From Rhodobiaceae bacterium (GTDB lineage Bacteria > Pseudomonadota > Alphaproteobacteria > Rhizobiales > JAKPQE01), in NCBI GenBank assembly GCA_028278505.1, contig JANQEG010000048.1, positions 1 to 33,228 on the forward strand: a stretch of DNA of 33,228 bases, written 5' to 3'. The notes below the pieces were generated by a model. That model was not told where the DNA came from and searched no databases. It worked only from the letters and a program-made list of their open reading frames with translations. Shown here one piece after another: positions 1-11,249 of the stretch. How positions within the stretch are numbered: position 1 is the stretch's first letter; each line of letters starts with the position of its first letter. The position numbers were made by a program, and so were the translations under genes.

Positions 1-1078
1 GCTCGCCGTCGACCGCCACGCGCACATCGCCGAACCAGATCGCCAGCCGGTCCCGGTCCGCCGGTTCGCCGGCCTTGCCGACCGCCATCACCACCCGGCC
101 CCAATTGGCGTCCTCGCCGGCGATCGCCGTCTTCACCAGCGGCGAGTTGGCGATCGAGAGGCCGATCTTCCGGGCCGATGCCTTGCTGACCGCGCCGGTG
201 ACGGTAACGGTCAGGAATTTCCGGGCGCCTTCGCCGTCGCGCACGACCTGGTGCGCCAGATCGCGCAGTACCGTGCGAAGCGCCGCCCTGAGCGCCGGCA
301 CCCGGTCATCGTCGTAAGCGACGATCGGCGCGCCGGCGCCGACCTTGCCGGTGGCGAACACCATCAGCGTGTCACTGGTCGAAGTGTCGCTGTCGACGGT
401 AATCGCGTTGAAACTGTCGGCCACTTCCTCGGCCAGGAGGGTCTGCAGCACGGGTGCCGCGACCGCCGCATCGGTGAAGACGAAGGCAAGCATCGTCGCC
501 ATGTCCGGCGCGATCATGCCGGCGCCCTTGGCGATGCCGTTGACGATTGCCTGCTCGGCGCCGAAGGCGGCGCTTGCCGTTGCGAGCTTCGGATAGGTGT
601 CGGTGGTCATCATCGCTTCGGCCGTGGCCCGCCAGTCGTCGCCGGCGAGCTGTGCGGACAAACCGGTGACGACGCCGGCAAACTTTGTCGCATCGAGCGG
701 TTCGCCGATCACCCCGGTAGAGGCGAGAAACACCTCCTCGGGCGCACAGTCGAGCGCCGCGGCGGCGTAGCCGGCGGAGAGTTCCGCCGCCTCGCGCCCG
801 CGCTTTCCGGTGAACGCATTGGCGTTGCCGGAATTGACCAGGAGCCCGCGCGCATCGCCGCCGCCGAGATGATGCCTGCACCATTCGACCGGCGCCGAGG
901 GACATTGCGAGCGGGTGAAAACACCGGCGGCCTGCGTGCCCTTGTCGAACGCCATCAGCAGCACGTCGGTGCGGCCGCTATAGCGGATGCCGGCCGCGGC
1001 GGAAGCGAACCGCACGCCGGCGATCGGCGGCAGCGTTGCAAAGCGTTTGGGCGCGAGGGGCGAAAGGACAGAGCTCAT
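1..1078 (-). CDS. argJ: Bifunctional glutamate N-acetyltransferase / amino-acid N-acetyltransferase (ArgJ), C-terminus cut by window edge
   Basis: Arginine biosynthesis enzyme: it transfers the acetyl group of N-acetylornithine to glutamate (and in bifunctional forms uses acetyl-CoA), in the cytoplasm. I translated it from the ATG at 1078; it reads open to base 1, giving 359 codons, so roughly the last 50 residues of a typical ~410-residue ArgJ lie outside. The start [13 protein letters not shown] and the stretch [12 protein letters not shown] are typical; the Thr within ATML is the known self-cleavage site and nucleophile of the family, so the chain should be cut into alpha and beta subunits. 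Other family-like pieces are [13 protein letters not shown] near the N-terminus and the AGEDANWGR segment near the visible end. It begins 27 bases after the stop of the upstream PPIase gene, suggesting one transcript. Confidence 0.96.
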   Translation of the reverse strand, partial: MSSVLSPLAPKRFATLPPIAGVRFASAAAGIRYSGRTDVLLMAFDKGTQAAGVFTRSQCPSAPVEWCRHHLGGGDARGLLVNSGNANAFTGKRGREAAELSAGYAAAALDCAPEEVFLASTGVIGEPLDATKFAGVVTGLSAQLAGDDWRATAEAMMTTDTYPKLATASAAFGAEQAIVNGIAKGAGMIAPDMATMLAFVFTDAAVAAPVLQTLLAEEVADSFNAITVDSDTSTSDTLMVFATGKVGAGAPIVAYDDDRVPALRAALRTVLRDLAHQVVRDGEGARKFLTVTVTGAVSKASARKIGLSIANSPLVKTAIAGEDANWGRVVMAVGKAGEPADRDRLAIWFGDVRVAVDGE

Positions 1079-1105
1079 GGCGTGCCTTCCGTTTGACGCC
1101 ACCGA

Positions 1106-1972
1106 CTATTGCATGCCGGTTTCGCCGCTGGCGGCATCGCCGCTGTCGAGGATTTCGACTTTGATCGTCTTCTTCAGTTCCTCGACACGGCCGATATATT
1201 TCTCCTGCAGCGCCGCCTGCCCGATCTGATCGCGCACCTCCTCGAACGCCGGCGGCTTTTGCCGGCGCCGGTCGTCGAGCCGGATGACGTGCCAGCCGAA
1301 CTGGCTTTCCACCGGTGCCGACACCTTTCCGGGCTCGAGCGCGAAGGCGGCGTCCTCGAACGCCTTCACCATGCGGCCGCGGCCGAAATAGCCGAGATCG
1401 CCGCCATTGCGCTGAGCCGTCGGATCGGTCGATTTTTCCTCGGCGAGTTCGGCGAAATCCTTGCCCTCCGCCAGTTCGGCGATGACAGCTTCGGCCTCTT
1501 CCTTGGTGGCGAGCAGGATATGGCTTGCCTTGATCTCGTCCTGCGGCGCGAGCTTGGCGATCTCGCGGTCGTAGAGCGCGCGCATGTCCGCCTCGGTGAC
1601 CTCACCCTCGATCCGCGCCTTGAAATAGGCGTTGCGCAGCGCCCGCGCCCTGAGGAAGGCGAGCCGTCGTTCGAACCGTTCGGTCTCGTGCAGCGCTTCG
1701 CGCTCGGCGGCGCGGGCAAGCACCAGAATATCGACGAGGACGTCGATCAGCACCCGCCGGTGCTGCGCCTCGGGGATGCGTTGCAGCTCGCCGGCGAAGT
1801 CGGCGGCCGCAAACTTAAGATCGTCGGTGGTGATGTCGATGCCGTCGACCCGCGCCACCACATCGGCGGCCTGCACCACCGGTGCCGAGAGCAGCAAAAG
1901 GCCGCAGACCGCCGCCGCCCCGATGACGCCGAAACGCCGTGCCGGCAAGCGGCACGATCGCGAAGTGTTCAT
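1106..1972 (-). CDS. Parvulin-type (PpiC) peptidyl-prolyl cis-trans isomerase, exported
   Basis: A 288-residue protein with an N-terminal signal peptide: basic start (R and K near residues 7-13), a hydrophobic stretch of about 15 residues and an Ala-rich cleavage region before residue 40. The middle is an alpha-helical SurA/PrsA-like chaperone segment. The parvulin domain spans roughly residues 140-235, with the family pattern [13 protein letters not shown] ... [19 protein letters not shown] ... GWHVIRLDD. It probably helps fold secreted and outer-membrane proteins in the periplasm. The ATG at 1972 is chosen because it gives a complete signal peptide. It reads into argJ (27-base gap) and diverges from secA; the pairing with the Sec motor fits a role in export, and a PPIase/argJ/secA neighbourhood is common in Rhizobiales. 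Confidence 0.93.
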   Translation of the reverse strand: MNTSRSCRLPARRFGVIGAAAVCGLLLLSAPVVQAADVVARVDGIDITTDDLKFAAADFAGELQRIPEAQHRRVLIDVLVDILVLARAAEREALHETERFERRLAFLRARALRNAYFKARIEGEVTEADMRALYDREIAKLAPQDEIKASHILLATKEEAEAVIAELAEGKDFAELAEEKSTDPTAQRNGGDLGYFGRGRMVKAFEDAAFALEPGKVSAPVESQFGWHVIRLDDRRRQKPPAFEEVRDQIGQAALQEKYIGRVEELKKTIKVEILDSGDAASGETGMQ

Positions 1973-2052
1973 GGCTGAAATCCCTGTCGTTTGTGCTTGC
2001 GCGCATCTGCGCGTCCCGAATTGCCGCGAAGATTTGCCCTAAAGCCGCGGCG

Positions 2053-2081
2053 TTGACAACCACCGGGCCCCTTCTTATGTG
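2053..2081 (+). promoter_or_regulatory. Predicted sigma70 promoter of secA
   Basis: A consensus -35 TTGACA (2053-2058) is followed after 17 bases by TATGTG (2076-2081). It lies about 170 bases upstream of the secA ATG and points toward it. The long leader in between is GC-rich and has no stop in the secA frame, but the conserved protein only begins at 2254. Confidence 0.55.
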
Positions 2082-2253
2082 TCGTGGGCCTGCTCTCCGA
2101 TCCAGGATTGCCGGGAGGATGGGGTTTGGTTTTCGCGCCCGTCAGGCTCTCGCCGACGCCCGCGCGATTGGTGTCGGTCATGACGAATTTCGGCGCCTTT
2201 CAGAATACCCCGGAACACCGCGCCTGCCGGTCGATAGCGAAAAGGACCCCTCG

Positions 2254-5034
<2,781 letters not shown>

Positions 5035-5134
5035 CCCGCCCGGTCTTAGCGAAACGCGCGGGACTGCCCGACGCGGTCATTGCCGCACGATAAAAAGAGA
5101 AAGCAAAATCGGCCCGATGCGCTAGAATTGCGCC

Positions 5135-6286
5135 ATGAAGGCCCTGTTCAACACTGCGCTGAACTACACCGAAAGCTGGTTGCGACGATCCGATCCGATC
5201 AGCATGCCGGTGATTCTCGACATCGTCCTCACCAAGGCCTGCAATCTTCGCTGCACCTTCTGCATCTCGTATACGAGTTCGCAGAGCAGCTACTGGCTCG
5301 ACTACGCGCTCTACGAACGCATTGCCGCCGAGTTGTTTCCGACCGCCTGGGACGTACAGTTCTGTTCGGGCGGCGAACCGTTTCTCTATCCCCATATCCG
5401 CGACGCCCTGCGGCTCGCCGCCGATCACCGCTGCAAGACCACGGTGACGACCAACGGCATGCTGATCAATGCCAAGACCGCCGACTGGATCATCGAAGAC
5501 CAGAGCCTGCACAAGATCTGGCTGTCGTTCGACGGCGCCACCAAGGCGACGCTGGAACGGCTGCGGCGCGGGGCGAACTTCGACAAGATCATCGGCAACA
5601 CCCGACATCTCATCGAAAAACGCCGGGCGCACGGACGCAAATGGCCGGTCGTGGCGATGCGCTTCGTCATGATGCGCTCAAATGTCGAGGAGCTTCCCGC
5701 GCTGATCGAGCTGGCCGCCGATACCGGCGTTTCCTTCGTCGAGGGGCGCTATCTGAACGTCGCCAACGATATGGACATGGACGAATCGCTGTTCCGGCAT
5801 CCGGACCTGGCCGAGCGCGTGTTCGATGAAACGCGTAAAGCCGCGAAGAAATATGGCATCGGCCTGTCGCTGCCACCGCTGCCGGGCCGCGACCGCGACG
5901 GCCACCACTGCATCAAGCCCTGGGAGATGTGCCAGATCGACATCGATGGCGCGATCCGCTTTTGCTACAAGTCGTGGCGCCAGCGGCTCGGCCATTTCGA
6001 TGACGGTTTCAAGGCGATCTGGTCGGGGCCGCACTATCGCCGCCTGCGCGCCACCATCGATTCCGACGACCCCTACTTCCCCTATTGCCGCCATTGCGTG
6101 ATGCGGCGCGGCATCGATCACGAATTCGCCCACGATCAGCGCGTTCATGCCGACGCCTACGTGATCCCGGGCCTGGAAGACCTGCAGACCGCGTTCAACG
6201 CGCGCGAAGACGAGAACAAGATGGCCTTCGACGACCGCAGGCAGCGCCGGCGCGCCGAGGCGGCTGAGCGGGCCGACCGGGCATGA
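5135..6286 (+). CDS. Radical SAM protein with SPASM-like C-terminal cysteines
   Basis: The 383-residue protein carries the radical SAM cluster motif CNLRCTFC (Cys36, Cys40, Cys43), followed by the usual glycine-rich CSGGEPFLYP and a TTNGMLI segment. These imply a [4Fe-4S] cluster that cleaves S-adenosylmethionine to start radical chemistry. The C-terminal third has further cysteines: one in HHCIKPWEMC, then the pattern DIDGAIRFC, and a CRHC pair near residue 325. This resembles SPASM/twitch auxiliary-cluster domains. The substrate is not evident: no small precursor peptide lies on either side. It starts 100 bases after secA in the same direction with only a weak ribosome site, and faces the ABC exporter genes convergently across a small inserted element. 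The charged tail (EDENKMAFDDRRQRRR) is unusual. Functional class is sure; the reaction is unknown. Confidence 0.85.
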   Translation: MKALFNTALNYTESWLRRSDPISMPVILDIVLTKACNLRCTFCISYTSSQSSYWLDYALYERIAAELFPTAWDVQFCSGGEPFLYPHIRDALRLAADHRCKTTVTTNGMLINAKTADWIIEDQSLHKIWLSFDGATKATLERLRRGANFDKIIGNTRHLIEKRRAHGRKWPVVAMRFVMMRSNVEELPALIELAADTGVSFVEGRYLNVANDMDMDESLFRHPDLAERVFDETRKAAKKYGIGLSLPPLPGRDRDGHHCIKPWEMCQIDIDGAIRFCYKSWRQRLGHFDDGFKAIWSGPHYRRLRATIDSDDPYFPYCRHCVMRRGIDHEFAHDQRVHADAYVIPGLEDLQTAFNAREDENKMAFDDRRQRRRAEAAERADRA

Positions 6287-6316
6287 CTCCGCTGCGACGC
6301 TTTTCGAAAACGCTTA

Positions 6317-6416
6317 TACTAAGGGGATTTGATATCGGCCCCTTCCGATCAAGAGATCACGAGGAAGGTCAACGAATTCCCGTCGTCTGCAAATTCAAGC
6401 GCAAATACCGCTGGTA
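6317..6416. mobile_element. MITE-like element A (about 100 bp), flanked by TTA
   Basis: Non-coding 100-base stretch starting TACTAAGGGGATTTG and ending CAAATACCGCTGGTA. Read as inverted repeats, the ends match at 11 of the first 16 positions. TTA sits on both sides (6314-6316 and 6417-6419), like a 3-bp target duplication. The right-hand TTA is the TAA stop codon of the ABC permease on the minus strand. The interior can fold (AAGGGG 6321-6326 with CCCCTT 6339-6344; CCTTCC 6341-6346 with GGAAGG 6363-6368). The left end shares TTATAC[T/C]AAGGG and the right end GGTATTA with element B at 10143-10406. No transposase is present. The class is inferred. Confidence 0.5.
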
Positions 6417-7178
6417 TTACGTCTTCAGCCGATAGCCGGTCTTGAAGATCCAGCCGATGATCATCAGGCATATGACAAGGAAGAGGCAGGTCATGCCGAG
6501 GCTGACGCCGACGCCGACATCGGAAATCTCGGTGAAGCTCCAGCGGAAGCCGCTGACCAGATAGACCACCGGGTTGAACAGGCTGACCGTCTGCCAGACC
6601 GGCGGCAGCATGTCGATGGAATAGAAGCTGCCGCCGAGAAAGGTGAGGGGGGTGATCACCAGGAGCGGCACGATCTGAAGCTGCTCGAACGTCTCCGCCC
6701 AGATGCCGATGATGAAGCCGAGCAGCGAAAAGGTGACGGCGGTGAGCACCAGGAACGCCGCCATCCACAACGGATGGGCGATATTGAGCGGCACGATCAG
6801 CGCTGCGGTTGCCAGGATGATCAGGCCGAGCGCGATCGATTTCGTCGCCGCCGCCCCGACATAGCCGATGACGATCTCGAGCGCCGAGACCGGCGCCGAA
6901 AGCAGTTCGTAGATGGTACCGGTGAAGCGCGGGAAATAGATGCCGAAGGCGGCGTTGGAGACGCTCTGGGTCAACAGCGACAGCATGATCAGGCCGGGAA
7001 CGATGAAGGCGCCGTAGCTGACCCCGTCGATCTCGGAAATGCGCGAGCCGATCGCCGCCCCGAAAACGACGAAATAGAGGCAGGTCGAAATCACCGGCGA
7101 GACGATGCTCTGCAGCAGCGTGCGCAGCGTGCGCGACATCTCGAACACGTAGATCGCCCCGATCGCCCGGAAATTCAT
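6417..7178 (-). CDS. ABC-2 type transporter permease
   Basis: A 253-residue integral membrane protein with about six hydrophobic segments and the ABC-2 family layout (N-terminal segment near residues 20-45; a long conserved stretch [20 protein letters not shown]; and [33 protein letters not shown] split over the last third). It should form the membrane channel of an exporter with the ATPase encoded just upstream. Start and stop overlap as ATGA (7175-7178), indicating translational coupling. The exported substrate cannot be told from sequence; NodJ/DrrB-like exporters handle lipo-oligosaccharides or drugs. Its TAA stop codon coincides with the TTA flank of the small element at 6317-6416. Confidence 0.92.
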   Translation of the reverse strand: MNFRAIGAIYVFEMSRTLRTLLQSIVSPVISTCLYFVVFGAAIGSRISEIDGVSYGAFIVPGLIMLSLLTQSVSNAAFGIYFPRFTGTIYELLSAPVSALEIVIGYVGAAATKSIALGLIILATAALIVPLNIAHPLWMAAFLVLTAVTFSLLGFIIGIWAETFEQLQIVPLLVITPLTFLGGSFYSIDMLPPVWQTVSLFNPVVYLVSGFRWSFTEISDVGVGVSLGMTCLFLVICLMIIGWIFKTGYRLKT

Positions 7179-8173
7179 TTCGGCGACCTCACCAGGCTGA
7201 CGAAAATCTCTTCCAGCGAGCTTTGCGTGGTGTGCAGATCGCGGAATTTTATGCCGGAATCCCTGAGCGCCGTCAGCAAGCCGGTGATCCCGGTGTGGTC
7301 CTGCTGGCTGTCATAGGTGTAGACGATGTCGCAGCCATCGGCGGCGAGATCGAGCCCGTAGTCGGCAAGCGCCGGCGGGATTTCGGCGAGGCGCTCCTGC
7401 AGGTGCAGGGTGAGCTGCTTGCGGCCGAGCTTGCACATCAGCTTTGCCTTCTCCTCGACCACGATCAACTCGCCGCCGCTGATGACGCCGACCCGGTCGG
7501 CCATCTCCTCGGCTTCCTCGATATAATGGGTGGTCAGGATGATCGTCACGCCGGATTGGCTGAGCCGCCGCACCACCGCCCACATGCCCTGGCGCAGTTC
7601 GACATCGACGCCGGCCGTCGGCTCGTCGAGGAAAAGAATGCGCGGCTCGTGCGACAACGCCTTGGCGATCATCACCCGGCGCTTCATGCCGCCCGAAAGC
7701 GTCAGGATGCGGTCGTCCTTCTTGTCCCAGAGCGACAGATCCTTCAGCACCTTTTCGATATGGGCCGGATTTGCCGGCTTGCCGAACAGGCCGCGGGTGA
7801 ACGACACCGTGTTCCACACGGTCTCGAATGCGTCCGTGGTCAGCTCCTGCGGCACCAGGCCGATCATCTCGCGCGCGGTCCGGTAGTCGTCGTTGATATC
7901 GGCGCCGGCGACCGCGATGCGCCCGGTGGTCGCCGTGACGATGCCGCAGATGATGCTGATCAGCGTCGTCTTGCCGGCACCGTTGGGGCCGAGCAGGGCA
8001 AAGATCTCGCCCTTGCGGATATCGAGGTTGACCGATTTGAGCGCCTGGAACCCGCCCTTATAGGTCTTGGAGACGCCGCTGACGGTAATGATCGGCGCCG
8101 TGCCCGCCGCCACGTCCGGGGTGTGGCCGGCCGCCGCGGCCTCAGGAGTTGCGGGCGAATCGTTCGGCGACAT
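7175..8173 (-). CDS. ABC transporter ATP-binding protein (ABC-2/DrrA-NodI type)
   Basis: A 332-residue cytoplasmic ATPase that powers the permease encoded right after it. Motifs: Walker [10 protein letters not shown] at 62-70, Q-loop region [14 protein letters not shown], signature LSGGMKRR, Walker [13 protein letters not shown] and the switch His in [14 protein letters not shown]. The last ~90 residues form the C-terminal extension seen in DrrA/NodI-type exporters. The ATG at 8173 lies inside the last codons of ispG, giving a 32-base overlap and a 27-residue low-complexity Ala/Pro-rich N-terminus; a GTG at 8113 would start closer to the conserved core and is a fair alternative. Co-transcription with ispG is likely. 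Confidence 0.93.
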   Translation of the reverse strand: MSPNDSPATPEAAAAGHTPDVAAGTAPIITVSGVSKTYKGGFQALKSVNLDIRKGEIFALLGPNGAGKTTLISIICGIVTATTGRIAVAGADINDDYRTAREMIGLVPQELTTDAFETVWNTVSFTRGLFGKPANPAHIEKVLKDLSLWDKKDDRILTLSGGMKRRVMIAKALSHEPRILFLDEPTAGVDVELRQGMWAVVRRLSQSGVTIILTTHYIEEAEEMADRVGVISGGELIVVEEKAKLMCKLGRKQLTLHLQERLAEIPPALADYGLDLAADGCDIVYTYDSQQDHTGITGLLTALRDSGIKFRDLHTTQSSLEEIFVSLVRSPK

Positions 8174-9377
8174 AATCCTCGACCATTTTCGCGAAATCGG
8201 CGGCGAGCGTCGGCCCGCGCAAGGTCGTCGCCTTCTTGCCGTCGATGAACACGGGCGCGGCCGGTGCCTCGCCGGTGCCCGGCAGCGAAATGCCGATATC
8301 GGCGTGCTTGGATTCGCCGGGCCCGTTGACGATGCATCCCATGACGGCCAGCTTCAGCGTCTCGATGCCGGGATAGTCGCGGCGCCATTGCGGCATGCGC
8401 GCCCGGATCATGTCCTCGACCTCGCGGGCGAGTTCCTGGAAGGTCGTCGAGGTTGTCCGGCCGCAGCCGGGGCAGGCGGTGACGATCGGCAGGAAGGTGC
8501 GCAAGCCCATGGTCTGCAGGATTTCCTGCGCGACAATGACCTCTTTCGCGCGGTCTCCGCCCGGATCAGGCGTCAGTGAAACACGTATCGTGTCGCCGAT
8601 ACCCTCCTGAAGCAGCACCGCCAGCGCCGCGCTGGAGGCGACGATGCCCTTCGAGCCCATGCCCGCCTCGGTCAGCCCGAGATGCAGCGCGTAATTGCCC
8701 CGTGCCGCCAGATCCCGGTAGACCGCGATCAGATCCTGCACCTGGCTGACCTTGGCCGAAAGCACGATGCGATCGGCGGCGAGCCCGATCTCCTCGGCGC
8801 GCGCGGCCGAGGCGAGCGCCGACTGGTTGATCGCTTCATACATCACCAGCCGGGCATCCTTCGGGGCGGGCCTCTGCGCGTTCTCGTCCATCAGCCGGGT
8901 CAACAGCTCCTGGTCGAGCGAGCCCCAATTGACGCCGATCCGCACCGCCTTGCCGAGCCTGGCCGCGGTTTCGATCATCATCGCGAACTGCTGGTCGCGC
9001 TTGTCCTTGAAGCCGACATTGCCGGGATTGATCCGGTATTTGGCGAGCGCCTCGGCGCAGGCCGGATAATCGGCGAGCAGCTTGTGGCCGATATAGTGGA
9101 AATCGCCGACCAGCGGCACCTCGACGCCCCTCGCCGCGAGGCGATCGCGGATATGGGGAACCGCGGCGGCTGCGTCCTTGCGATCGACCGTGACCCGGAC
9201 GAGTTCCGATCCGGCGCGGGCAAGCGCTGCGACCTGCGCCACCGTCGCCTCGACATCGGCCGTATCGGTGTTGGTCATCGACTGCACGACGATCGGCGCG
9301 CCGCCGCCAATGGTCACATTGCCCACCGCCACCGCGTGGGTTCGGCGTCTGGGTAGAGGTCCGGTGTCAGCGGTCAT
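8142..9377 (-). CDS. ispG: 4-hydroxy-3-methylbut-2-enyl diphosphate synthase (IspG/GcpE)
   Basis: Penultimate enzyme of the non-mevalonate isoprenoid pathway: it reductively converts MEcPP to HMBPP using a [4Fe-4S] cluster. The chain has 411 residues from the ATG at 9377. The three cluster cysteines are visible as CPGCGRTT (Cys302, Cys305) and [10 protein letters not shown] (Cys348). N-terminal [20 protein letters not shown] and the [10 protein letters not shown] segment are classic. The frame is open further upstream to a TTG at 9455, but that extension (Arg/Pro-rich) is not family-like. The ABC ATPase gene begins inside its 3' end, so this essential gene probably heads a three-gene operon. 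Confidence 0.97.
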   Translation of the reverse strand: MTADTGPLPRRRTHAVAVGNVTIGGGAPIVVQSMTNTDTADVEATVAQVAALARAGSELVRVTVDRKDAAAAVPHIRDRLAARGVEVPLVGDFHYIGHKLLADYPACAEALAKYRINPGNVGFKDKRDQQFAMMIETAARLGKAVRIGVNWGSLDQELLTRLMDENAQRPAPKDARLVMYEAINQSALASAARAEEIGLAADRIVLSAKVSQVQDLIAVYRDLAARGNYALHLGLTEAGMGSKGIVASSAALAVLLQEGIGDTIRVSLTPDPGGDRAKEVIVAQEILQTMGLRTFLPIVTACPGCGRTTSTTFQELAREVEDMIRARMPQWRRDYPGIETLKLAVMGCIVNGPGESKHADIGISLPGTGEAPAAPVFIDGKKATTLRGPTLAADFAKMVEDYVAERFARNS

Positions 9378-9549
9378 TCCGGCAGATCCGTTTCGGTTAC
9401 GGCGTGGACATGGTGGCTCCGACAGGCTGTAGCGATGGTGCCGCACGCTTGTCAATCAATTGCCTGCCGCAGCCCCCCGACGACGCCCAGTTCGCGGGGC
9501 GGTGTCGTTTCCGCTATCCTTGAAAGATAGTCGCCTTGAGGGAAATGCA

Positions 9550-10095
9550 ATGTCCGCAGAAACGGTTTTCGCCCGTACCATCGGCGCCGTTGCGTTCGAG
9601 GTGATCGATGCCGATATCACCACGCTTGGCGTCGATGCGATCGTCAATGCCGCCAATACGCGGCTTGCCGGCGGCGGCGGCGTCGACGGCGCCATTCACC
9701 GCGCCGCCGGTCCCGAGCTCTTGGAAGCCTGCCGGGCGATCGGCGGCTGCCCGACCGGCGACGCGCGGCTGACCCCCGGATTCCGGCTGCCGGCGCGCTA
9801 CGTCATCCACGCCGTCGGCCCGGTCTGGCAAGGCGGCGGCAGCGGCGAGGCGGACCTGCTCGCCGCCGCCTATCGCAATTCGATGCGGCTTGCCGCTACC
9901 GAGGGGCTCAAGAGCATCGCCTTTGCCGCGATCTCGACCGGCATTTACGGCTTTCCCGCAGAGGACGCGGCCGCCATCGCCGTCGCCACGACGATCGCCG
10001 AAAGCGCCGGTTTCGACCGCGTTGTCTATTGCTGCTTCGGCCGCCCGGCCGCCGGGCACTATGCGACGGCGCTCGCTGCGGCCGCGACAACGTAG
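9550..10095 (+). CDS. Macro-domain protein, probable O-acetyl-ADP-ribose deacetylase
   Basis: A 181-residue single-domain protein. Macro domains bind ADP-ribose and, in this YmdB/MacroD-like class, remove ADP-ribose or acetyl groups from ADP-ribosylated targets or O-acetyl-ADP-ribose. Visible motifs: [20 protein letters not shown] near residues 33-52 (the catalytic and binding loop with Asn and the GGGVDGAIH run) and [15 protein letters not shown] near 130-145 (the phosphate loop). The ATG at 9550 is chosen over upstream codons because GAGGGAA lies 6 bases before it and homology begins just after it. A short hairpin CTATC/GATAG (9514-9530) sits in the leader. It is transcribed divergently from ispG; immediately downstream lies MITE-like element B. 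Confidence 0.94.
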   Translation: MSAETVFARTIGAVAFEVIDADITTLGVDAIVNAANTRLAGGGGVDGAIHRAAGPELLEACRAIGGCPTGDARLTPGFRLPARYVIHAVGPVWQGGGSGEADLLAAAYRNSMRLAATEGLKSIAFAAISTGIYGFPAEDAAAIAVATTIAESAGFDRVVYCCFGRPAAGHYATALAAAATT

Positions 10096-10142
10096 CGGCT
10101 GGCGGTTGCCCCGGATTCACCCGTCCCGGGTCAAGCGCCTTA

Positions 10143-10406
10143 TACCAAGGGCAGATAATAGTGACTCATCTGATGGGCTCAAATCGGTTCACTCGGGCAG
10201 GCGCGGTGCGCAGCGCGATGCCGGGCATCGGGCAAGCGCCGCAACGCACCCGATGGGCCGATTTGGCCCACCGTCAGGCCGGGTGCTTTTCCGCCGTGGC
10301 TTTGTCGCGCCTCGCTTATGATGCCGGGCATCACTGCGCTCGGACGCTTCGTGCCACGACGGAAAATCATCCCGGTCAGAGGGGTCAGAATTATCTGCCC
10401 TTGGTA
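10143..10406. mobile_element. MITE-like element B (264 bp) with TTA flanks, abutting the luxI stop codon
   Basis: This fills the gap between the macro-domain gene and luxI and holds no gene. Its ends are a perfect 18-base inverted repeat, ATACCAAGGGCAGATAAT (10142-10159) against its complement at 10390-10407, with weaker pairing to about 39 bases each side. TTA flanks both ends (10140-10142; 10407-10409). Inside are two nested hairpins: one with arms around CAAATCGG (10180-10187) and CCGATTTG (10258-10265), the other pairing 10287-10300 with 10353-10366 at 13 of 14 positions. The 13-base palindrome GATGCCGGGCATC occurs twice (10217-10229, 10320-10332). No transposase, so a non-autonomous element is inferred. 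Confidence 0.65.
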
Positions 10407-11075
10407 TTATCGCTCATTCACCCGCAGACGAGGCAGGTGAATCGCGGAATCTCCGCCTAAATCCTCCACGGAACGGTCTTCCAGGACGCTATCCGGGTGC
10501 TTCAGAACACGCCGGGCGAAGGCCAGCGTTCGCGGCGCAACCCGGCCGATCATGGCGACCACGGACTGGCCTTGCATTTCCTGCGGCAATCCGAGCGGGC
10601 TGAGATCGAGCCCCAACGCCAGCATGCGCGAAATCCAGGCCGGACTTCCCTGACCGCTGACCCAGCCGATACCGTTTGTGACGCAATACTCGAATATGCC
10701 GAGGATGAGCTGCGATTCCACCTGATTGAGCGGAGAGCGTCCCCGGCATCGGCGCGCGACGCAATGCCGGGTCCATTCGTAGATGTCGGGTCCGCGGGGA
10801 ATATCGCCGCCATCGACCAGTTGCGGATAGACCTCCGAGAGCAGGTGCGGGCGAAGCGTCGGCAGCATTCGCGCATAGCCGACGACATCGCCGTCCCTGA
10901 TCACCGCGAAGTGAATCGCATCGGAGGTATCGAACTGGTCGCGCTCGCGGTTATCCGGCCTGTGCAGGGTGGTCCATTTCCGCTCCTTGACGAAGATGTC
11001 ATGCCGCAGGCGGAAACACGCGTCCAGTTCCGCCGTGTAAAGATGCGCGTTCTTCGCTGTAATGACGTGAACCAT
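10407..11075 (-). CDS. Acyl-homoserine-lactone synthase, LuxI family
   Basis: The 222-residue protein makes an N-acyl-homoserine lactone from S-adenosylmethionine and an acyl donor. The invariant N-terminal residues are present at canonical numbering: Arg24, Phe28 and Trp34 (RLRHDIFVKERKW), then the two Asp in RDQFD (46, 49), Arg in GYARMLPT, and Glu and Arg in YEWTRHCV. The sequence style (RPDNRERDQFDT, SEVYPQLVDGG) recalls the BjaI/RpaI branch that uses acyl-CoA donors, but that is inference. SD GAGGAGG lies 5-11 bases before the ATG. It lies 174 bases downstream of luxR in the same direction. The stop codon TAA is exactly the TTA flank of MITE-like element B. Confidence 0.95.
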   Translation of the reverse strand: MVHVITAKNAHLYTAELDACFRLRHDIFVKERKWTTLHRPDNRERDQFDTSDAIHFAVIRDGDVVGYARMLPTLRPHLLSEVYPQLVDGGDIPRGPDIYEWTRHCVARRCRGRSPLNQVESQLILGIFEYCVTNGIGWVSGQGSPAWISRMLALGLDLSPLGLPQEMQGQSVVAMIGRVAPRTLAFARRVLKHPDSVLEDRSVEDLGGDSAIHLPRLRVNER

Positions 11076-11078
11076 GCC

Positions 11079-11099
11079 TGCCTCCTCGTTATTGAGGCA
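11079..11099 (-). promoter_or_regulatory. Leader hairpin over the luxI ribosome binding site
   Basis: On the minus strand the luxI leader contains TGCCTC, a 9-base loop and GAGGCA, immediately before the ATG at 11075. The right arm includes part of the Shine-Dalgarno stretch GAGGAGG, so the 6-bp stem could hide it. A short stem; control of translation is inference. Confidence 0.35.
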
Positions 11100-11148
11100 A
11101 AGAACTTTGGCATGGGCAAAAAGACACTCAATATCCGAAAATTCGGGG

Positions 11149-11192
11149 ATGTTACACGTTCTGGTTTTATGAAATCCTTAACAATTGGTTAA
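11149..11192 (-). promoter_or_regulatory. Predicted luxI promoter with lux-box-like dyad
   Basis: On the minus strand TTAACCAATTGTTAA (11192-11178) is an inverted repeat with 5-bp arms and a 5-base centre. Downstream, TG-TAACAT (11154-11149) looks like an extended -10 box. If transcription starts near 11142, the dyad is centred at about -43, the place where LuxR-type activators bind. A second palindrome, CCGAAAATTCGG (11135-11146), covers the inferred start and could be another operator. Confidence 0.45.
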
Positions 11193-11249
11193 CGACCGGG
11201 CCGTTTAAGGCGCGGTCGGCAAAAGTCTGGCTGCGCCGAAACGGCGTCG

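Noticed and set aside
1939-2253. In-frame upstream extension of secA
   Set aside because: SecA homology starts at the ATG at 2254 with its own ribosome site; the extension overlaps the PPIase start region and looks like non-coding leader.
5035-5134. Possible RiPP precursor peptide before the radical SAM gene
   Set aside because: No short open frame with a ribosome site fits in the 100-base gap, nor in the 130 bases after the gene.
10217-10332. The doubled GATGCCGGGCATC palindrome as a regulator binding site
   Set aside because: Both copies are inside MITE-like element B and are more simply explained as part of its internal hairpins.
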